Shown in pieces: positions 40,994 through 53,044 of a DNA stretch of 64,000 nucleotides. Every line of letters begins with the position of its first letter. Positions within the stretch are counted from its first letter, which is position 1. Below the pieces are notes generated by a model that did not search any database, was not told the origin of the DNA, and saw only the letters and a list, made by a program, of their open reading frames with translations. Source of the DNA: Ceratopteris richardii. Its lineage: Eukaryota; Streptophyta; Polypodiopsida; Polypodiales; Pteridaceae. The position numbers and the translations under genes are program-made. The stretch covers positions 163,498,306 to 163,562,305 of the forward strand of contig CM035413.1 of NCBI GenBank assembly GCA_020310875.1. The letters run 5' to 3'.

Positions 40994-41517
40994 ACTTTCC
41001 AAAACTGGCTGCTAAAGAGGCAAAGAAGAAAGAGGCTGGAATGGTTGTTGCAGAAGCCTCTACACCAAAAACCGGGTCTGCTAATCTTGTGCAAGAAGAA
41101 GAATGGGCGTTTACTATTGTTTGCAGTTTTGACCCATCTTCTCATGAGCAGTGCATGTGTGCAGTAGAATCAGATGTTTGGTACTTTGATAGTGGGGCAA
41201 CCAAACATATTACCTTGCACCATAGTTTCTTCTCTTCACTCGAGCTTGCCCCTACAGGCAATACTGTTACATGCGCCAACAACTCCTCTTATCTTGTTAT
41301 GGGAGTTGGTAAGATCATTTTGACTACTACTAATGGTAGTTCTTTCACTTTGTCAGATGCTTTGTTTGTGCCAGGAATCAAGAAAAATCTGTTACCAGTT
41401 TCTACATTAGCCAACATTGTCTTGGTTGTGAAATTTGTTGATGACAGATGTACAGTTCATGATCTTTCAAGTGGCGATGTGATTATTGCTTCTGGCATTT
41501 TATGTCGTGGGATGTAA
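40994..41517 (+). pseudogene. Copia-2 Gag end and protease
   Basis: Starts within the knuckle region (PKLAAKEAKKKEAGMVVAEA) and includes the protease motif YFDSGATKHIT (about 41181-41213) and LFVPGIKKNLLPV. The first part of gag is missing. It stops at 41515-41517. Confidence 0.85.
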
Positions 41518-42285
41518 GCTCATAGACTATGAAAGATCTGTAAATGATTCGACATGTGCAGTACATGATTCTCTGGCTATGTCAGATGCGTTTTGACATG
41601 CATGCTTTGGTCATCTGAATTTTGCTAGTTTGCTACACCTGCAGAAATCTGAAATGGTGTCCTCTTTGCCCAAACTTGAGGCACCTCGAAAACATGTTTG
41701 TGAAGGCTGTATTTTGGGCAAAATGCAGCGTTCGTCCTTTCCAAAAGATGGTTCAGTTCGGGCTACTCAGGAGTTTCAACTTGTACATAGTGATGTTTGT
41801 GGTCCTATGCAGACACCTTCTTTTGGGAATTATCTTTACTTTGTGACTTTCATCGATGATTTTTCCAGGCATGCATGGGTATATCCATTGAGGGCAAAGT
41901 CCGAAGTGGTCATGTGCTTCAAACAGTTTTTGGTTTTGGCTGAAAATCTTTCAGCATGTAAAATGGGCACCCTCCATTCTAATCGAGGGGGGGAATATAT
42001 GTCTTCTGATTTTAATGCATTTATGGCAGAATGTGGGATAAAACACTAGTGTACAGCACCATATACACCTCAACAGAATGGCATTGTTGAACGGAAGAAC
42101 ATGTCACTCATGGAGACGGCAAGGTGTATGGTCAAGAGTCAGGCTTTACCACATAGTTTCTAGCTTGAGGATATGCATTAGTGCCTGAACAACATCACAA
42201 AAAATTGGATGATAAAGCAGTAAAATGTATTTTTGTTGGGTATAGTTTTGAAAGTAAAGGCTATTGTCTGTATCATCCACAGATT
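41518..42285 (+). pseudogene. Copia-2 pre-integrase domain and integrase
   Basis: ACFGHLNFASLLHLQKSEMV ... CEGCILGKMQRSSF retains the metal Cys lost in Copia-1. The core reads [15 protein letters not shown], then SNRGGEY, where the catalytic Asp of SDRGGEY is Asn, and TPQQNGIVERK. Near 42165 about 130 bp of the integrase C-terminal coding is deleted compared with Copia-1. The part after it (LVPEQHHKKLDDK) ends at the solo LTR. Confidence 0.83.
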
Positions 42286-43405
42286 TGTTGGGAGTGATAG
42301 TTGGATACACTCAGAAGATCAAGTTGGTGCTGCTAGACCTGCTTCACACCTGCCCTCTTTTTACTCCAGATATGTTTAGTAGACCCTTTGAGCTTCCAAA
42401 TGATACCAAGAAACCATATATGTGCTTTGAAAATGTTATGAGTAATGATCAAATCAAGACAGACTACTTGAGACTTCAAAATCCTGAAAAACTTGCTATT
42501 TTGGTATTGACACCTGCTCAGTGTTATGCTCAATGTGACCAGTGTGGTTACAATTAGCAAAATTCCTTCTAGAGATATTCTATTAGCTTAGTAAGCTTCC
42601 ATTTGCAAGTGGAATGAAAGGAAATGATAAACTACACTCAGAGAAATCACTTTAGCAAAATAAGGAGTACCCCCGATTGTTTAGGAGACTTACAGTCACA
42701 GACTAGTGAGCACCCCGACTGAGATTTCTCTGTGATAGTTGATCCAATGGCCTTGAAACTTTGTACGTGTATAGTAGACTTTGAGCTGAATCCAATGCAC
42801 TTTGAATCATCCAATTTGGTTCAGTAGATCTTGAGATATGCTCTGTTGAAGTTGACAGAGTTGAAGATGGTCACTCAGAGTAAACAGAGATTATGAATGT
42901 AAGTATATTGATTAAATCTAATGATTGTACATTCCCATTGGCATGAAATGTGATGCTCAATGGTACTCAGAGGTGTAGGCTATGGTGTAGCACACACACA
43001 CTCAAAGATTGACTCAGAATTGCCTCGGGAAGAGTGACACATACCCGCGACTTTTTTCCATGGTTTTTATAAGTGTTGATTGATCATTTGAATTTGAAAT
43101 TCAAATTGAAGCTCCCTAGAATCCCTCCACTAAACTTAGGGAGATATTCCCTCAATCACATCATCTACTTTTCCACGACTCAAACTAGTAGGTAAGTTTA
43201 CAAGAGTGACTAAAGTCACATAGACTTTTACATAGGATAAAAGGTAATAACCAATTAAGCATTGGTTCCTATGATCATTGTTCCATGTAGATATATCCTT
43301 CAAGGGTTCAAGCTTTATGTGTGGTCTTCAAGATTGATAACCAAGCCAAGTCTTCCAAGGCTCCAATGTTCTAAGCCAATGTGTGAAGGCTTGATATGCA
43401 CCAAC
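42286..43405 (-). repeat. Solo LTR inside Copia-2, Copia-3 family
   Basis: 1,120 bp with ends TGTTGG and CCAACA and a target duplication AGATT at 42281-42285 and 43406-43410. Copia-2 coding joins across it without loss. On the minus strand it begins TGTTGGTGCATATCAAGCCT and matches the start of the Copia-3 5' LTR (61082), and the segment at 43060-43170 matches about 61260-61370 in reverse. It is therefore a solo LTR left by LTR-LTR recombination of a full element. Confidence 0.9.
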
Positions 43406-43410
43406 AAGAT

Positions 43411-45005
43411 TAAACACATTCTGGTTAGCCGTGATGTTGTTTTTGTGGAAGATGCTATTCAGCCATTGCTTTCATGTACTAAGGAGACATATGTTAGCTC
43501 CAAAGACATGTATGATACTTTGATGTGTCTTTTTATAGGTGGACAGTCTAGTGCTGGTCCTAATGAGGCAACATCTCAACCTTTGCAGGTTTCATGTGAT
43601 GATGCAAATCATTCCATTTTTGATGCAGATTTACATGATGCACTTATTGATGAGAGAGCTGATATTGAGCAGGCAAGAACTATGCCAAAATGGCTGGTGA
43701 AACCTTGCGTGACAGCAAATTAGGTGCACCTCTATCATATTGTACTCGATCAGGCTCTCATAGTGCCTCTTTTGCATCAGATTGTTATGTTATGGCTACA
43801 TCTAGTCTTTGTGATGAGACTAAGCCTGTTTCGTTTGACAAAGCACAAAATTCAAAAAATTGGATGGCTACTATGCAATCTGAATATGATGCAATAATGA
43901 AGAATGGTACTTGGTCATTATGTGACTTGCCTCCTGGCAAGAAGGCCATTGGCACTAAGTGGGTATACAAGTTGAAGCGTAAACCTGATGGTACAGTTGA
44001 CAGGTATAAGGCTAGGCTTGTTGCAAAGGGTTATGCACAAGAAAGAGGCATTGATTTTGATGAGACCTTTGCACCTACATGCCGTATGACTACTGTTCGG
44101 AGCATCTGTGCACTTGCCGCCCATCATGGTTGGAATGTACATCAGTTGGACATTAAAACTGCATTTTTGAATGGTGACTTGCATGAAGAAGTGTATGTTT
44201 TTTAGCCCTGTGGCTTTGTGCAGAAAGGGCATGAAAACCAAGTGTGCAGGTTAAAGAAGGCATTATATGGTTTAAAGCAAGCACCACGTGCATGGTATGA
44301 GAAGATACATGCCTATCTGATTGCACATGGTTTTGAGAACATTCCAAGTGAAAGCACCTTATATGTTAAGCGTGCTAATGATGTGCTTCTGATTATTGTT
44401 GTCTATGTTGACGACATGCTGCTCACTGGTCGTATTGAGAAGCATATTGCTGATTTTACAGCTGATTTGCATGCCTCATTTGAGATGTCTGATCTGGGGC
44501 ATTTGCATCACTAGTTGGGCATTCAATTTATGCAAGTTGATGGCGGAACGGCTTTGTGTCAAACGAAATATATTGACACATTATTGCAATGTTTTGTCCT
44601 TGAAGATTGTAAGCCTATTGCCACTCTTATGGAGATAGGTTAACGATTGAGTCTTCATGATGCTAGAGATGCATTTGATGCTTTCCTCTATCAGCAAGCT
44701 ATTGGATGCTTGATTTACTTATGCATTACTCGGCCAGATATTTAGTTTGTTGTCTCATAGATGAGCAGGTTTATGCATTGCCCAGGTGTCAAGCATTGGC
44801 AGGTAGTTAAGCGCATCTTTCGCTACTTGAGTGGTACTCAACTACTTGGGTTGTTTTATCCCAAGGGGGGCTCACTACTGCCAGATTTGCATGCTTTTTC
44901 TAACTCAGACTAGGCTGGTTGCTATGACACTCGTGTGTCCACTAGTGGCTTTTGCTTCATGCTTGGTAGCTCATGTATATCTTGGTTGAGCAAGAAGCAG
45001 CAAAC
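43411..45005 (+). pseudogene. Copia-2 reverse transcriptase and RNase H
   Basis: Continues from KHILVSRDVVFVEDAIQPLL. RT motifs WVYKLKRKPDG, RLVAKGYAQERGIDFDETF, HQLDIKTAFLNG and YVDD (44404-44415) are intact. Stops at about 44205, 44512 and 44641 and a frameshift near 43690 break the frame. RNase H stops at SCISWLSKKQ, where the element is cut off. Confidence 0.87.
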
Positions 45006-46385
45006 ATCGTAAGATTGCAAAGGTGCAATTAGAAATGTTCTTGAATCTACATATGTGTGTATGCTAATCGTAACATCTTGCACTTCTCGTGTTACATTAT
45101 AACAACTACCTTGAAATGCAGCTTTCACTTTATACAAGGAAGGAAATGTTTTTCATTTTAGTTCTTGTACTAATAAATGTGAAATGAAATCATGTGAACT
45201 ACCATCATCATGTAAAGTATTAATGAGTTTGTTATTTATAGTACCCTGCATGCAAACTAGAGAATGAATAGAGATATCATTCCCAAGGTACTTAAGTCCT
45301 TCTCCAATGCTTCCTTTGTCCAAACAGGAGGAATTTCTTCATTATGGGCCTCCATGTTATGCAATTGAGCTGCAATTGGTTTCATGTGAAGAGGTCACAA
45401 TTGGCACTTCGTTTCTGTATGTCCAACTTTACCACAATTCCAACAAGTAATAGGTGGTCGCTTTTGTTGGGCATCTACTATTGAACTTTGCAAGGTAGGT
45501 GGTTTGGTAGGTGGAGAGAAGAAGCAACAGGTGCAGTTGAGAAGTTGGATTGCGGAGGATGAGGAAAACTAGAGTAAGATGGGGCATTAAAATTACATTT
45601 CATAGGAAAATTTGGTTCAACAAAAAGTGGTCGTTGATGCAGTTGTTGTAGATGGATTGACTTAGTTATGGATTGGAATTCTGTCTCTGCATCATAGGCA
45701 AAAGAGATAACCTCATTCAGGGTTGTAGGTCATAGGGTGTGAATCTTGTCTTGGATTCCAACCTCCAAACCATCTTCGTATTTCTGTTGCATACATCTTC
45801 AAGCATTCAAACCAATGATAAATGTTTCCAGAACTGCTCCATGTAGGTAGTGACCGTGTCACCCTCCTTCCATGTAAAGGTTGTCCATACACATCGAACA
45901 TGTAAATGATATTGAGGAGGAAGAAAAGAATCCCTCACTTTATCTTGGAAAGCCTTCCACGTTGTTGGGCAATCTGTGCTATGATGCAGCACATTCCACC
46001 AAAGATGAGCTTTTCCTACTACATACTTAGTGGCAAATTTGGCTTTTTCACTTTTAGCATATGTTTCATCAATATAAAATTCGTCAAATTGTTATCACCA
46101 TGAAGGAACTAGGGGACCATCCTTACAGCCATCAAATCGTAGAAACTGGTAATTTTTAACACCAATCTTGGAATGCATGCCATCCGATTGGGCAGGGACA
46201 ATAGCTTTTACCACCCTCATAAGGATGGATTCATCAGATTGCATCTTTTGAAGTACTTTGTCGTGTTGCCTGATCTCGTTTTGAGCACCTTCAAGTTTGT
46301 GCCACAGGAGCTCGACCTATTGCTCAAGTGGTACCTCGGGTGGAGGTGACTCATGAACATCCTCCATGGTGTTCGTAAGGTCCAT
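45006..46385 (-). pseudogene. Gypsy-6 Gag and protease
   Basis: Starts near 46385 (MDLTNTMEDVHESPP) with a short helical region (WHKLEGAQNEIRQHDKVLQKM). The gag domain has LWWNVLHHS, WKAFQDKVRDSFLP and YMEQFWKHL, and one CCHC knuckle CWNCGKVGHTETKC lies at about 45403-45445. The protease reads HDDGSSHDFISHLLVQELK (about 45170-45222), with Asp in the position of the usual Ser of DSGS. Several stops and frameshifts. Confidence 0.78.
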
Positions 46386-46548
46386 GGGTATGAAGAGAAC
46401 GAAACCCTCTAGCTAGATATTTAAAAACATTTTTTGGGATTACTTGAATTAAAATGTAAAAGGAAGGGTTGTTCTTGGGAATTGAAAAAGTAGGAAAGAG
46501 ATGCAAGTTGTGTTAAATATAAGAAAAGAGAACTAGAGTGACAACACA

Positions 46549-46620
46549 AAGAGATAGTGTAGTGGTAAAACACTTCCCTTGTGAGAGTGAGGTTGTGGGT
46601 TCAAATCCTGCCTCCTTGGT
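46549..46620 (+). ncRNA. tRNA-like Pol III promoter segment (SINE head or tRNA relic)
   Basis: A box TAGTGTAGTGG (46555-46565) and B box GGTTCAAATCC (46598-46608) at tRNA spacing, followed by CTGCCTCCTTGGT. The anticodon stem does not pair, so it is not a working tRNA gene. It lies in the leader of Gypsy-6 on the opposite strand. It may be the head of a SINE whose tail cannot be delimited. Confidence 0.5.
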
Positions 46621-46732
46621 GAATATAAAACTCCTTATTGCCACTCATAAATTATAATTGGTTCGTGCATAGCCAACGGTCACCAATGGAGCCTTGGGTG
46701 CCAAAGATGCCAAAGTACTGCCTTAGTTATGC

Positions 46733-46910
46733 CTAGTTCGATGCCTTAGTCGATGCCTTAGTCGATGCCTTAGTTGATGCCTTGGAGTAAGACAAAGGAG
46801 TAAACATAGGTGTAAATGTAGGTTCTAGTTCTGGAACAGGTACAGGGATCGGGATCGGAATCAAAAACGGAATCAGAATCGGAATCGAAATCAGAAACAA
46901 ACAGTAAATA
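46733..46910. repeat. Short tandem repeats in the Gypsy-6 leader
   Basis: GATGCCTTAGTC is repeated about four times at 46738-46785, and a GGAATCGGAATC-type hexamer run lies at about 46850-46895. Confidence 0.85.
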
Positions 46911-46965
46911 GAGATCAAACACCAAAACAAACAAAGACACACCCCTCTGTAGTGACGCACAAAGA

Positions 46966-46977
46966 TCTCTGATACCA
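46966..46977 (-). promoter_or_regulatory. Primer binding site of Gypsy-6 (tRNA-iMet)
   Basis: The minus strand reads TGGTATCAGAGA, one base from the LTR end TGTTGTC at 46979. Confidence 0.85.
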
Positions 46978-46978
46978 T

Positions 46979-47463
46979 TGTTGTCAGAATCTTAACTCAT
47001 GTGCACATAGAGGTTATGAATGTTGAAAACACACATAGAAAATATATACGCAAGGAGATGAGACAAAACGCAGTATTAGGTGCAATCTACCTCCATGCAC
47101 ACTATTCTGAAAGTCCACAGAGTGCGTGAATTTTTGAGATTTTTTATTATGTCAAAAATAGGGGTGACATGAGAGCATGTTTGAAAAGCATGCGTGAAAG
47201 TAAACGTTGCTTTCTTTTGTAGAGAGCCTTCTCTTTTAATAACAGAAACTGTGGTCTACAACATTCTGTATCCCAACCACTAATTTTACTAAATATGTCT
47301 AAAAATTAAACCCTCTATATGGGTTTATTTACAAACTATATAAAATATAAATCTGATTATTGATGTTTGTCCTTTCATGCCTTTCATGCCCCTCACGAAC
47401 CTTCAGCTACTATACCAAAAACACCAAAACACATTAATACATTAATAAATTAACACTCCAACA
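46979..47463 (-). repeat. LTR of Gypsy-6
   Basis: About 485 bp from TGTTGTCAG to CACTCCAACA (plus strand). The outer border is ambiguous because CTCCAACAATTCTT recurs three times in the 93-bp tandem duplication that overlaps it. No partner LTR. Confidence 0.65.
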
Positions 47464-47590
47464 ATTCTTCGTTCAACACATTCCATAATTCAATTAACGC
47501 TCCAACAATTCTTTGTTCAAAACACGTTAATACATTAATAAATTAACACTCCAACAATTCTTTGTTCAACACATTCCATAATTCATAGCA
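47434..47590. repeat. 93-bp tandem duplication
   Basis: TTAATACATTAATAAATTAA followed by CACTCCAACAATTC starts at 47434 and again at 47527; a shorter third version lies between them. It straddles the outer end of the Gypsy-6 LTR. Confidence 0.85.
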
Positions 47591-47599
47591 TACAACATT

Positions 47600-48936
47600 T
47601 GCAAAACTATTTCTACTTTTATGTTTTCTTCTCATCTTTGTTTTCCGTATTCGAGTGTAGCATTAGCAGATTTTTGTTTACTACTAGATGAACTCCATTT
47701 ATCTTTGCTCTTCTAACTAGTTAAGAAAGCTTGATCTTCAATAGGCATAATTGACTTGTTCTTCTAGATTGATCTTCCTGCAATAAAAAAAAGACTAACT
47801 CCTTAATTGTTAAGGCATTTGAATTGCCTTTAATCACCAATCTAAGAGTGGAATCAAAGTTGTGATATGAATTTAGAAGACCGTTAGAAACAGTCTGCAG
47901 AAGTGAAGTATCTGGCAAGACTTCATAAGCAAAAATCAACTACTCCTTCAAATATTTTACCTTTGTCAAAAAACTATCCATAGAACCTCCTTCATTCATA
48001 TGCTCACTCTCGAGTTGTTTTCAAAGATAAGCAACATGAGACTCATTTCTTGCCTGATATAAAGTTGTATCTATATTCCAAGTATCCTTAGCTATCTTGC
48101 AGAAGTGAATGTGAGGGATGATGGCACATTTGATAGACAAAGCTATCAATGCATTTGCATGAGCATCTCTGCGATCCTAACAAAGTTGCTCAATAGTAGG
48201 TGTAGTAAGAGCCATAGCACGAAGAGGAATTCGAAGACCATCATCTTCAATGCCATCTACATCACCTTCAATAAATGTATTTGTAATTGTAGTAGGAGCT
48301 TTTTCAACATGCTTCATAATATTCAATAACCCTTTTACTACCAATACATGACGCATCATATATGTCCACAATGGGTAATTAGTACCATCCAACTTATCCT
48401 CAATAACCAACATATGGAATGTATCTCAAGAAGTTGAATAGAAATACCCTATCAAGCTCTACTAAACTTGTAGCAAACTTTGAGCCTACTTGAAAGGCAA
48501 AACCTATATATATGTTTTGCACAAAAGGAGAAAGTTTACTACACAGTCATGATGATAGTGAGTTTGAAGGTTGAAATGAGCTCATATCAAAATTTTGACA
48601 CTGCAGAAGGAAGCGGTTTCGAACTCCTATCAGCGTGAGTATGCTCACCAATTTTCATGCGATTTTGAGACTATGATTAGAGGGGTGCCAATGATGCCCT
48701 AGATGAATTGAGGACCTACTCTAATACCGATTGTTGGATTTCAAGGTCTATGAAAGCACACAAATAACACAAGGAAGAAGAAAAATCTTGGAGCACAACA
48801 CAATATAGAATGTATTACAAAGTGAATGTAGAAAGATAAGTGACCCATAAGGGGAAAAAAACCTCCTAAAGAGGGAAAAAAGTGCGCCGACAATCCTAAG
48901 CATGTTCATGCACATCACTACCGAAATATATCAACA
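47600..48936 (-). mobile_element. Copia-4: gag and 5' LTR of the Copia-1 family
   Basis: Minus strand: LTR 48732-48936, degenerate PBS (TCGGTATTAGAG, 48719-48730) and gag from MLVIEDKLDGTNYPLW (48413) to the SSSKQKSANATLEYG region (about 47640). The rest of the element is missing on the left. It keeps the gag segment (HVAYL...EHMNEGGSMDSF, about 47965-48045) that is deleted in Copia-1. Several stops. To its right lies Gypsy-4 integrase. Confidence 0.85.
48732..48936 (-). repeat. LTR of Copia-4
   Basis: 205 bp, TGTTGGATTTC...ATATCAACA, clearly similar to the 230-bp LTR of Copia-1, with a deletion of about 20 bp in the middle. Confidence 0.9.
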
Positions 48937-49431
48937 TGGACTACATTATAGTGGCAACACACTATTTGAGTAGTGGGTAGAAATGAGAGCTACATGATAT
49001 TGTGATGCTTAGACCAATGCTAAATTTTTATTCAAAGAGATCTTCACTGGATATGGCTTACCTATTGAAATAGTTAGTGATAGGGGAACCCATTTCATAA
49101 ATGAAGTTATTGAGCACCTATTATAACATTTTTTAATATTGCACAAGAAATTGACTCCCTATCATCCTCAAGCTAATGGTCGCACCAAGATTACTAACAA
49201 AATCTTGTGTATGGTTATATTCATGAAACTAGTGAATAACAAGTGCTCTCATTGGGACAAAACAATTGCATCATGCAATTTGGGCCTATAGAGTTTCTTA
49301 CAAAACAATTCTAGGAACTACACCATTCAATCTAGTGTATGGATAGAATGTTATATTGCCCATAGAATTCTCATTCCTACACCAAGAGTAGAAAAAACCT
49401 ACGAGTGGAATATTCATGAGTTTGTCATGGA
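48937..49431 (+). pseudogene. Gypsy-4 integrase core
   Basis: DYIIVATHYL, GLPIEIVSDRGTHF and YHPQANGRTKITNKIL align with Gypsy-3. The catalytic Glu of QAESTNK is replaced (GRTKITNK). Stops at about 48978 and 49123 and a frameshift near 49260. Confidence 0.85.
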
Positions 49432-50145
49432 CAAAGGAAACCATCCTAAATCTCAGATTTCATGTGAATCCTATATCTCATGATTGGTTCAGAATTAGGA
49501 GAAGCCAATGCTTCCATTGCATCCAAAACGTGCCAAAACCCTAAGAACGACAGTCTTCTTGCCTGATTCTAACATCCAAAGACCATGCTTTGAATTGATG
49601 ACATCATCGATGACATCATCAATTCGTAACCGCCCTTGGAAAACCTATATAAGGAGGGGTTGGCCACATTCGTTCTCAGTCTTGCCAATACCAATCTTGG
49701 GGGCTCAAGGAGTCGTGACCACCAAATAAGTACTCTCCAAGTTCCAGTTCCTGTTCTTGTCTTGTTCCTTGTTCCAGTCTTGTATCCTGGACATCTAGTC
49801 TTGTCCTCTTGTAATCTCATGGTATGAGATCTTGTCGAGTTCTTTCTTGTATCTAGTTCATCTTCAGAAGGGAGTTCTTGTAATCCAGATATCTTGTTCC
49901 ATACTTACAATCTCGGGTTGTGGGATCTCCTGTATCATCTCTAGCTGAGTTATCTATACCTGTGGTCCCAGGTTGTGGGACTTCTTGTATCAGTTACATA
50001 TTCCTGTACTATTATCCCTACGTGGGTATTTTTGTAATCAAAAGTATATTTCCAAAATCTTGTCTATTGTAGTGAGAGAGCACAATCTAGTGCTCCCCTA
50101 ATAGATTTATCCAAGCATGTGGAGTTACTATAACAATTACAAGAA
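49432..50145 (+). repeat. LTR-like insertion in Gypsy-4
   Basis: Gypsy-4 coding breaks at VMD (49431) and resumes at about 50146, so about 714 bp was inserted. It contains a TATA box CTATATAAGG (49645-49654), a C/T-rich stretch and an imperfect repeat of GGTTGTGGGA (about 49915 and 49971). It has the look of a solo LTR, but clear TG/CA ends and a target duplication are lacking. Confidence 0.5.
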
Positions 50146-51700
50146 ACTTGATTGAGAGTTGTAGCAGGCATTTACAATGTAAAAATATGGGAAATCTTAT
50201 TATGATGCACATATTTAAGGGTTTACAAGAAGGAGACTATGTTTTAGTATATACACTAAAACAACACACTAAAAAGCTTCAAAAAAGAGGCCATTGACCA
50301 TTTGTAGTCAACAATCTCCACCAAAGGTATGATCCAATTAGCAAGCTTGGAGGGTGATATTTTACCCAACTATATTAGTGGATGCCGTGTCAAGAGGTAT
50401 CATGAACCCTTGACATGTGATATGAGAACAAGCTCAAAATTGCTAAAGATTAAAAGTCCAAGGAATTAAGAATTAGAGAAGAAGCTTAGGAAGAATTTAG
50501 GCAAAGGATCCTTCAATGTCAGTGATGCTTCAAGGGATTTCTGAAACTCTTCCTTCCAACCCGATTCAAGTACTACGTTGAGTGTAATAAATGAAAAACA
50601 AGTGGAAGCAATGCCATGGCTATATGCCATGTTGGGACCAAAGTTCAAGGAAAGAAGGATGACTCACATAGAATCAAGCATAGCTAAGAGTGTGATATGT
50701 GTAAAACTATCTTGGGCTATACAATAAGCAATGTTTCAAACAAATGTCAACATAATTGAAGTGCAAGAGCAAAAAATAACTTGTCTTGGAGAAACTATGA
50801 TTTTAATAAACATTGAAGGATTAGTTTCTTTAGAATAAGAAAATCGTATTAGGATAAGACTGATTGAATAGGCATTCTATGACTATGAATTATTCTTTAG
50901 GATGTGTGCTTTGTTGCTAATGGACATATTGCATGAAATGTTGTCACTTTTTTATCCACATCACTTTGCACCTAAAACAGAATGTTTGATCTCATCTCGC
51001 GATTGTGGCTCCTCTATGAATTCAATGAGTACATTGTGTGAGGAGACTTCCTTTAAGACTGAATGTGGGGACCGATCTCGAAAATATAGAGAGGTTTAAG
51101 AAAAGAGGAAAAAATCATCAATATAAGTCTTGGACTCTACACCTAAAGAAGACAATGAGAAGGCACCCATTGATCCTTTAGCAAGTGCAAAGGAAAGACA
51201 ACCTAAAAGGAAATCTCGTCAACATCATCATCCTCCACCCACAAAGAGTCGATAAGTTTGGGTCCCTAAGGCTCTACTTCAAGCTCAAAAAGCTCATATC
51301 TCAATTCCTAAAACACTTTTTAGCATGAAGCAATGAGTGAAGCTGCTCCAAATATTGACACCCAAAAACCTATACTTGAATCCACATCTATAAAAAAGCC
51401 TAAAATCAAGTCCAATAGACCTAAAAAAATTAGACCAGTGGTGATCTTGTCTTTGAGGTGCATTTGGAACACCCATAGAAAATAGAAAAAAATAGTCATA
51501 GCTTCAAAGAAACCTCAAAAGCCCACACCCATGAGATCTATGTGGGTAAAAAAGCTAATTCTCATCTCTGAAACTATGAGAAATTCTTCTAAATGGGTAC
51601 CCAAGCCTAGTTATGATCAACATTCTTTCAATATTCCCATCATAGAAGAATTGCTAGAATAATTAGAAAAAATATTTCACTCACTCAAACCCCTTTTTCA
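50146..51700 (+). pseudogene. Gypsy-4 integrase C-terminus and pol tail
   Basis: KGLQEGDYVLVYTLKQHTKK and ILPNYISGCRVKRYHEPL match Gypsy-3 after the integrase. The region of the second protease is too decayed to recognise (about 50460-51150). The tail has VWVPKALLQ (about 51255) and SKWVPKPS (about 51590), the same motif as in Gypsy-2 and Gypsy-3. Confidence 0.75.
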
Positions 51701-53044
51701 AGTGACTTAGCCTATTAGGAAAGCCTCTTTGGCGAAAATCCTTGATCTTACTAGCCTAGCTCTGTTTTGCATCATAAGTTCCTATGTGCATTCCTTTATT
51801 TCACATATGCATTGTTGTGGATCCTAGGCATTAGAGGCCTATACACACACACACACACGATTCTTCATATTTTGTATGTTTGCTAGTAATTCTAACCTAA
51901 CTTACCCAACTAATATGATTGTGAAAGAGTTGTGCTAACGCAGGCATATCACAAATATGGAAGCTTCATCATCAAGAAGGCTAGATAAAAAGCCAATGGT
52001 GGAAACATAAGGAGCTAGTCTAACAACAAACAATGTCATAGGTATTCTTGTTTACTAGTTGAAAAATCCACAAAAAGTACCACTACATGAGGCTTTCAAA
52101 CACGTTCATGTCTACCACCATGGTACACCCTAGGATTGTGTTAAAGTTGTGTACCTCATGCTATAGCTTGTGCTCTGAAGTTTCAAGTGCTAGATGTTAA
52201 AACCACCATCACAAAGCACAATCTTACAACCTTCAAGACTTTTGAGTAGATCCAATGTGAGGATATAGAGTCTGGCCATCCAGTTATTCCATGCTCATTT
52301 TAGTATGAATCAAGAAAACCACTACATCATGCCTATTAAGAGCATTGCTTATGCTTTTATACATGCTTACGAGGACCCTGCAGACTCAAAGGACAAATTT
52401 CTTTCCAAACGCATGCTGAACAGAATTATTTCTCAATGTCTCAACAATAAGAGAAACCTCCTACCTACCATTACTACAGAAGACCTATCACAATGTACGA
52501 GTATTGCTCATATACCTATATCCAAGAGCCCCTACACTTGCAAGAAGAAGGAAGAAAAGAACTCATAGAGAGTTCAATATAAACACTTTTGAGCCTCTTA
52601 TAGTGCATAAACCACCTAAAAAGAAGATAAAGTCCACATCAAAACAAGTCATTCGCTTGTTAGAATTATCAGATTCACTCAATCTAGGATGGGAAGAAGA
52701 AATGGTTGTAGCTTCTGCAACTCAAGTTCCTCAAGTAGCATTAGAGCCTATAGTCATGCATTACAAGACTATTGCTACCAAGACTAGGCCAATCGCTCCA
52801 AAGGAACCTTCAAAGAAGTAGTGGAAATAGACAGAAAGGGACAAGGAAAAGATTCCGACTCTAACTACATTTGTAAGTTCCTCTTCCTCCTCCTCCTAAG
52901 CTTCAGATTCATAGGTATCCTTCAACTATTGCTACACGATCCCAAACAAACCTAGATTGGCACATGGAAGTATCCCACATTGCATTTGAAGAAGCACCCA
53001 TACCCATTTTCATACCACCACTTTCCATCAGCTCTATTTGGTGA
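51701..53044. other. Decayed DNA after Gypsy-4, possible ORF3 relic
   Basis: Open segments at 52305-52568 and 52504-52821 (QVIRLLELSDSLNLGWEEEM) could be the decayed accessory ORF of Gypsy-4, but no clear match to ORF3 of Gypsy-3 can be made by eye. A short (AC)n lies at about 51841-51858. Confidence 0.4.

Larger units (their letters stand above)
40994..45005 (+). mobile_element. Copia-2: truncated copy of the Copia-1 family
   Basis: Plus-strand copia coding from the gag C-terminus to RNase H, closely similar to Copia-1 at the protein level. Both LTRs, most of gag and the end of RNase H are missing. It is interrupted by a solo LTR (42286-43405) and has a deletion near 42165. It ends at 45005 against Gypsy-6. 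Confidence 0.88.
45006..47463 (-). mobile_element. Gypsy-6: chromovirus-like remnant
   Basis: Minus strand: LTR (46979-47463), iMet PBS, leader with a tRNA-like segment and tandem repeats, gag and protease. Everything downstream of the protease is missing at the junction with Copia-2 (45005). The iMet primer and the gag-protease layout with DGSSHDFI suit the chromovirus branch of Ty3/gypsy, but the chromodomain that would prove it is absent. Confidence 0.75.
48937..51700 (+). mobile_element. Gypsy-4: decayed relative of Gypsy-3 (integrase to pol tail)
   Basis: Plus-strand remnant starting inside the integrase core next to the Copia-4 LTR and running to the WVPK tail. It is interrupted by an LTR-like insertion at about 49432-50145. 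No LTR of its own was identified. Confidence 0.75.

Noticed and set aside
46549..46620. Functional tRNA gene
   Set aside because: A and B boxes are present, but the anticodon stem and acceptor stem do not pair.
49432..50145. Confirmed solo LTR
   Set aside because: TATA box and position fit, but I could not find TG/CA ends or a target duplication, so it is listed only as LTR-like.
51958..52821. Host gene in the stretch after Gypsy-4
   Set aside because: Short open pieces with stops and no domain; position after a pol tail suggests a decayed accessory ORF instead.
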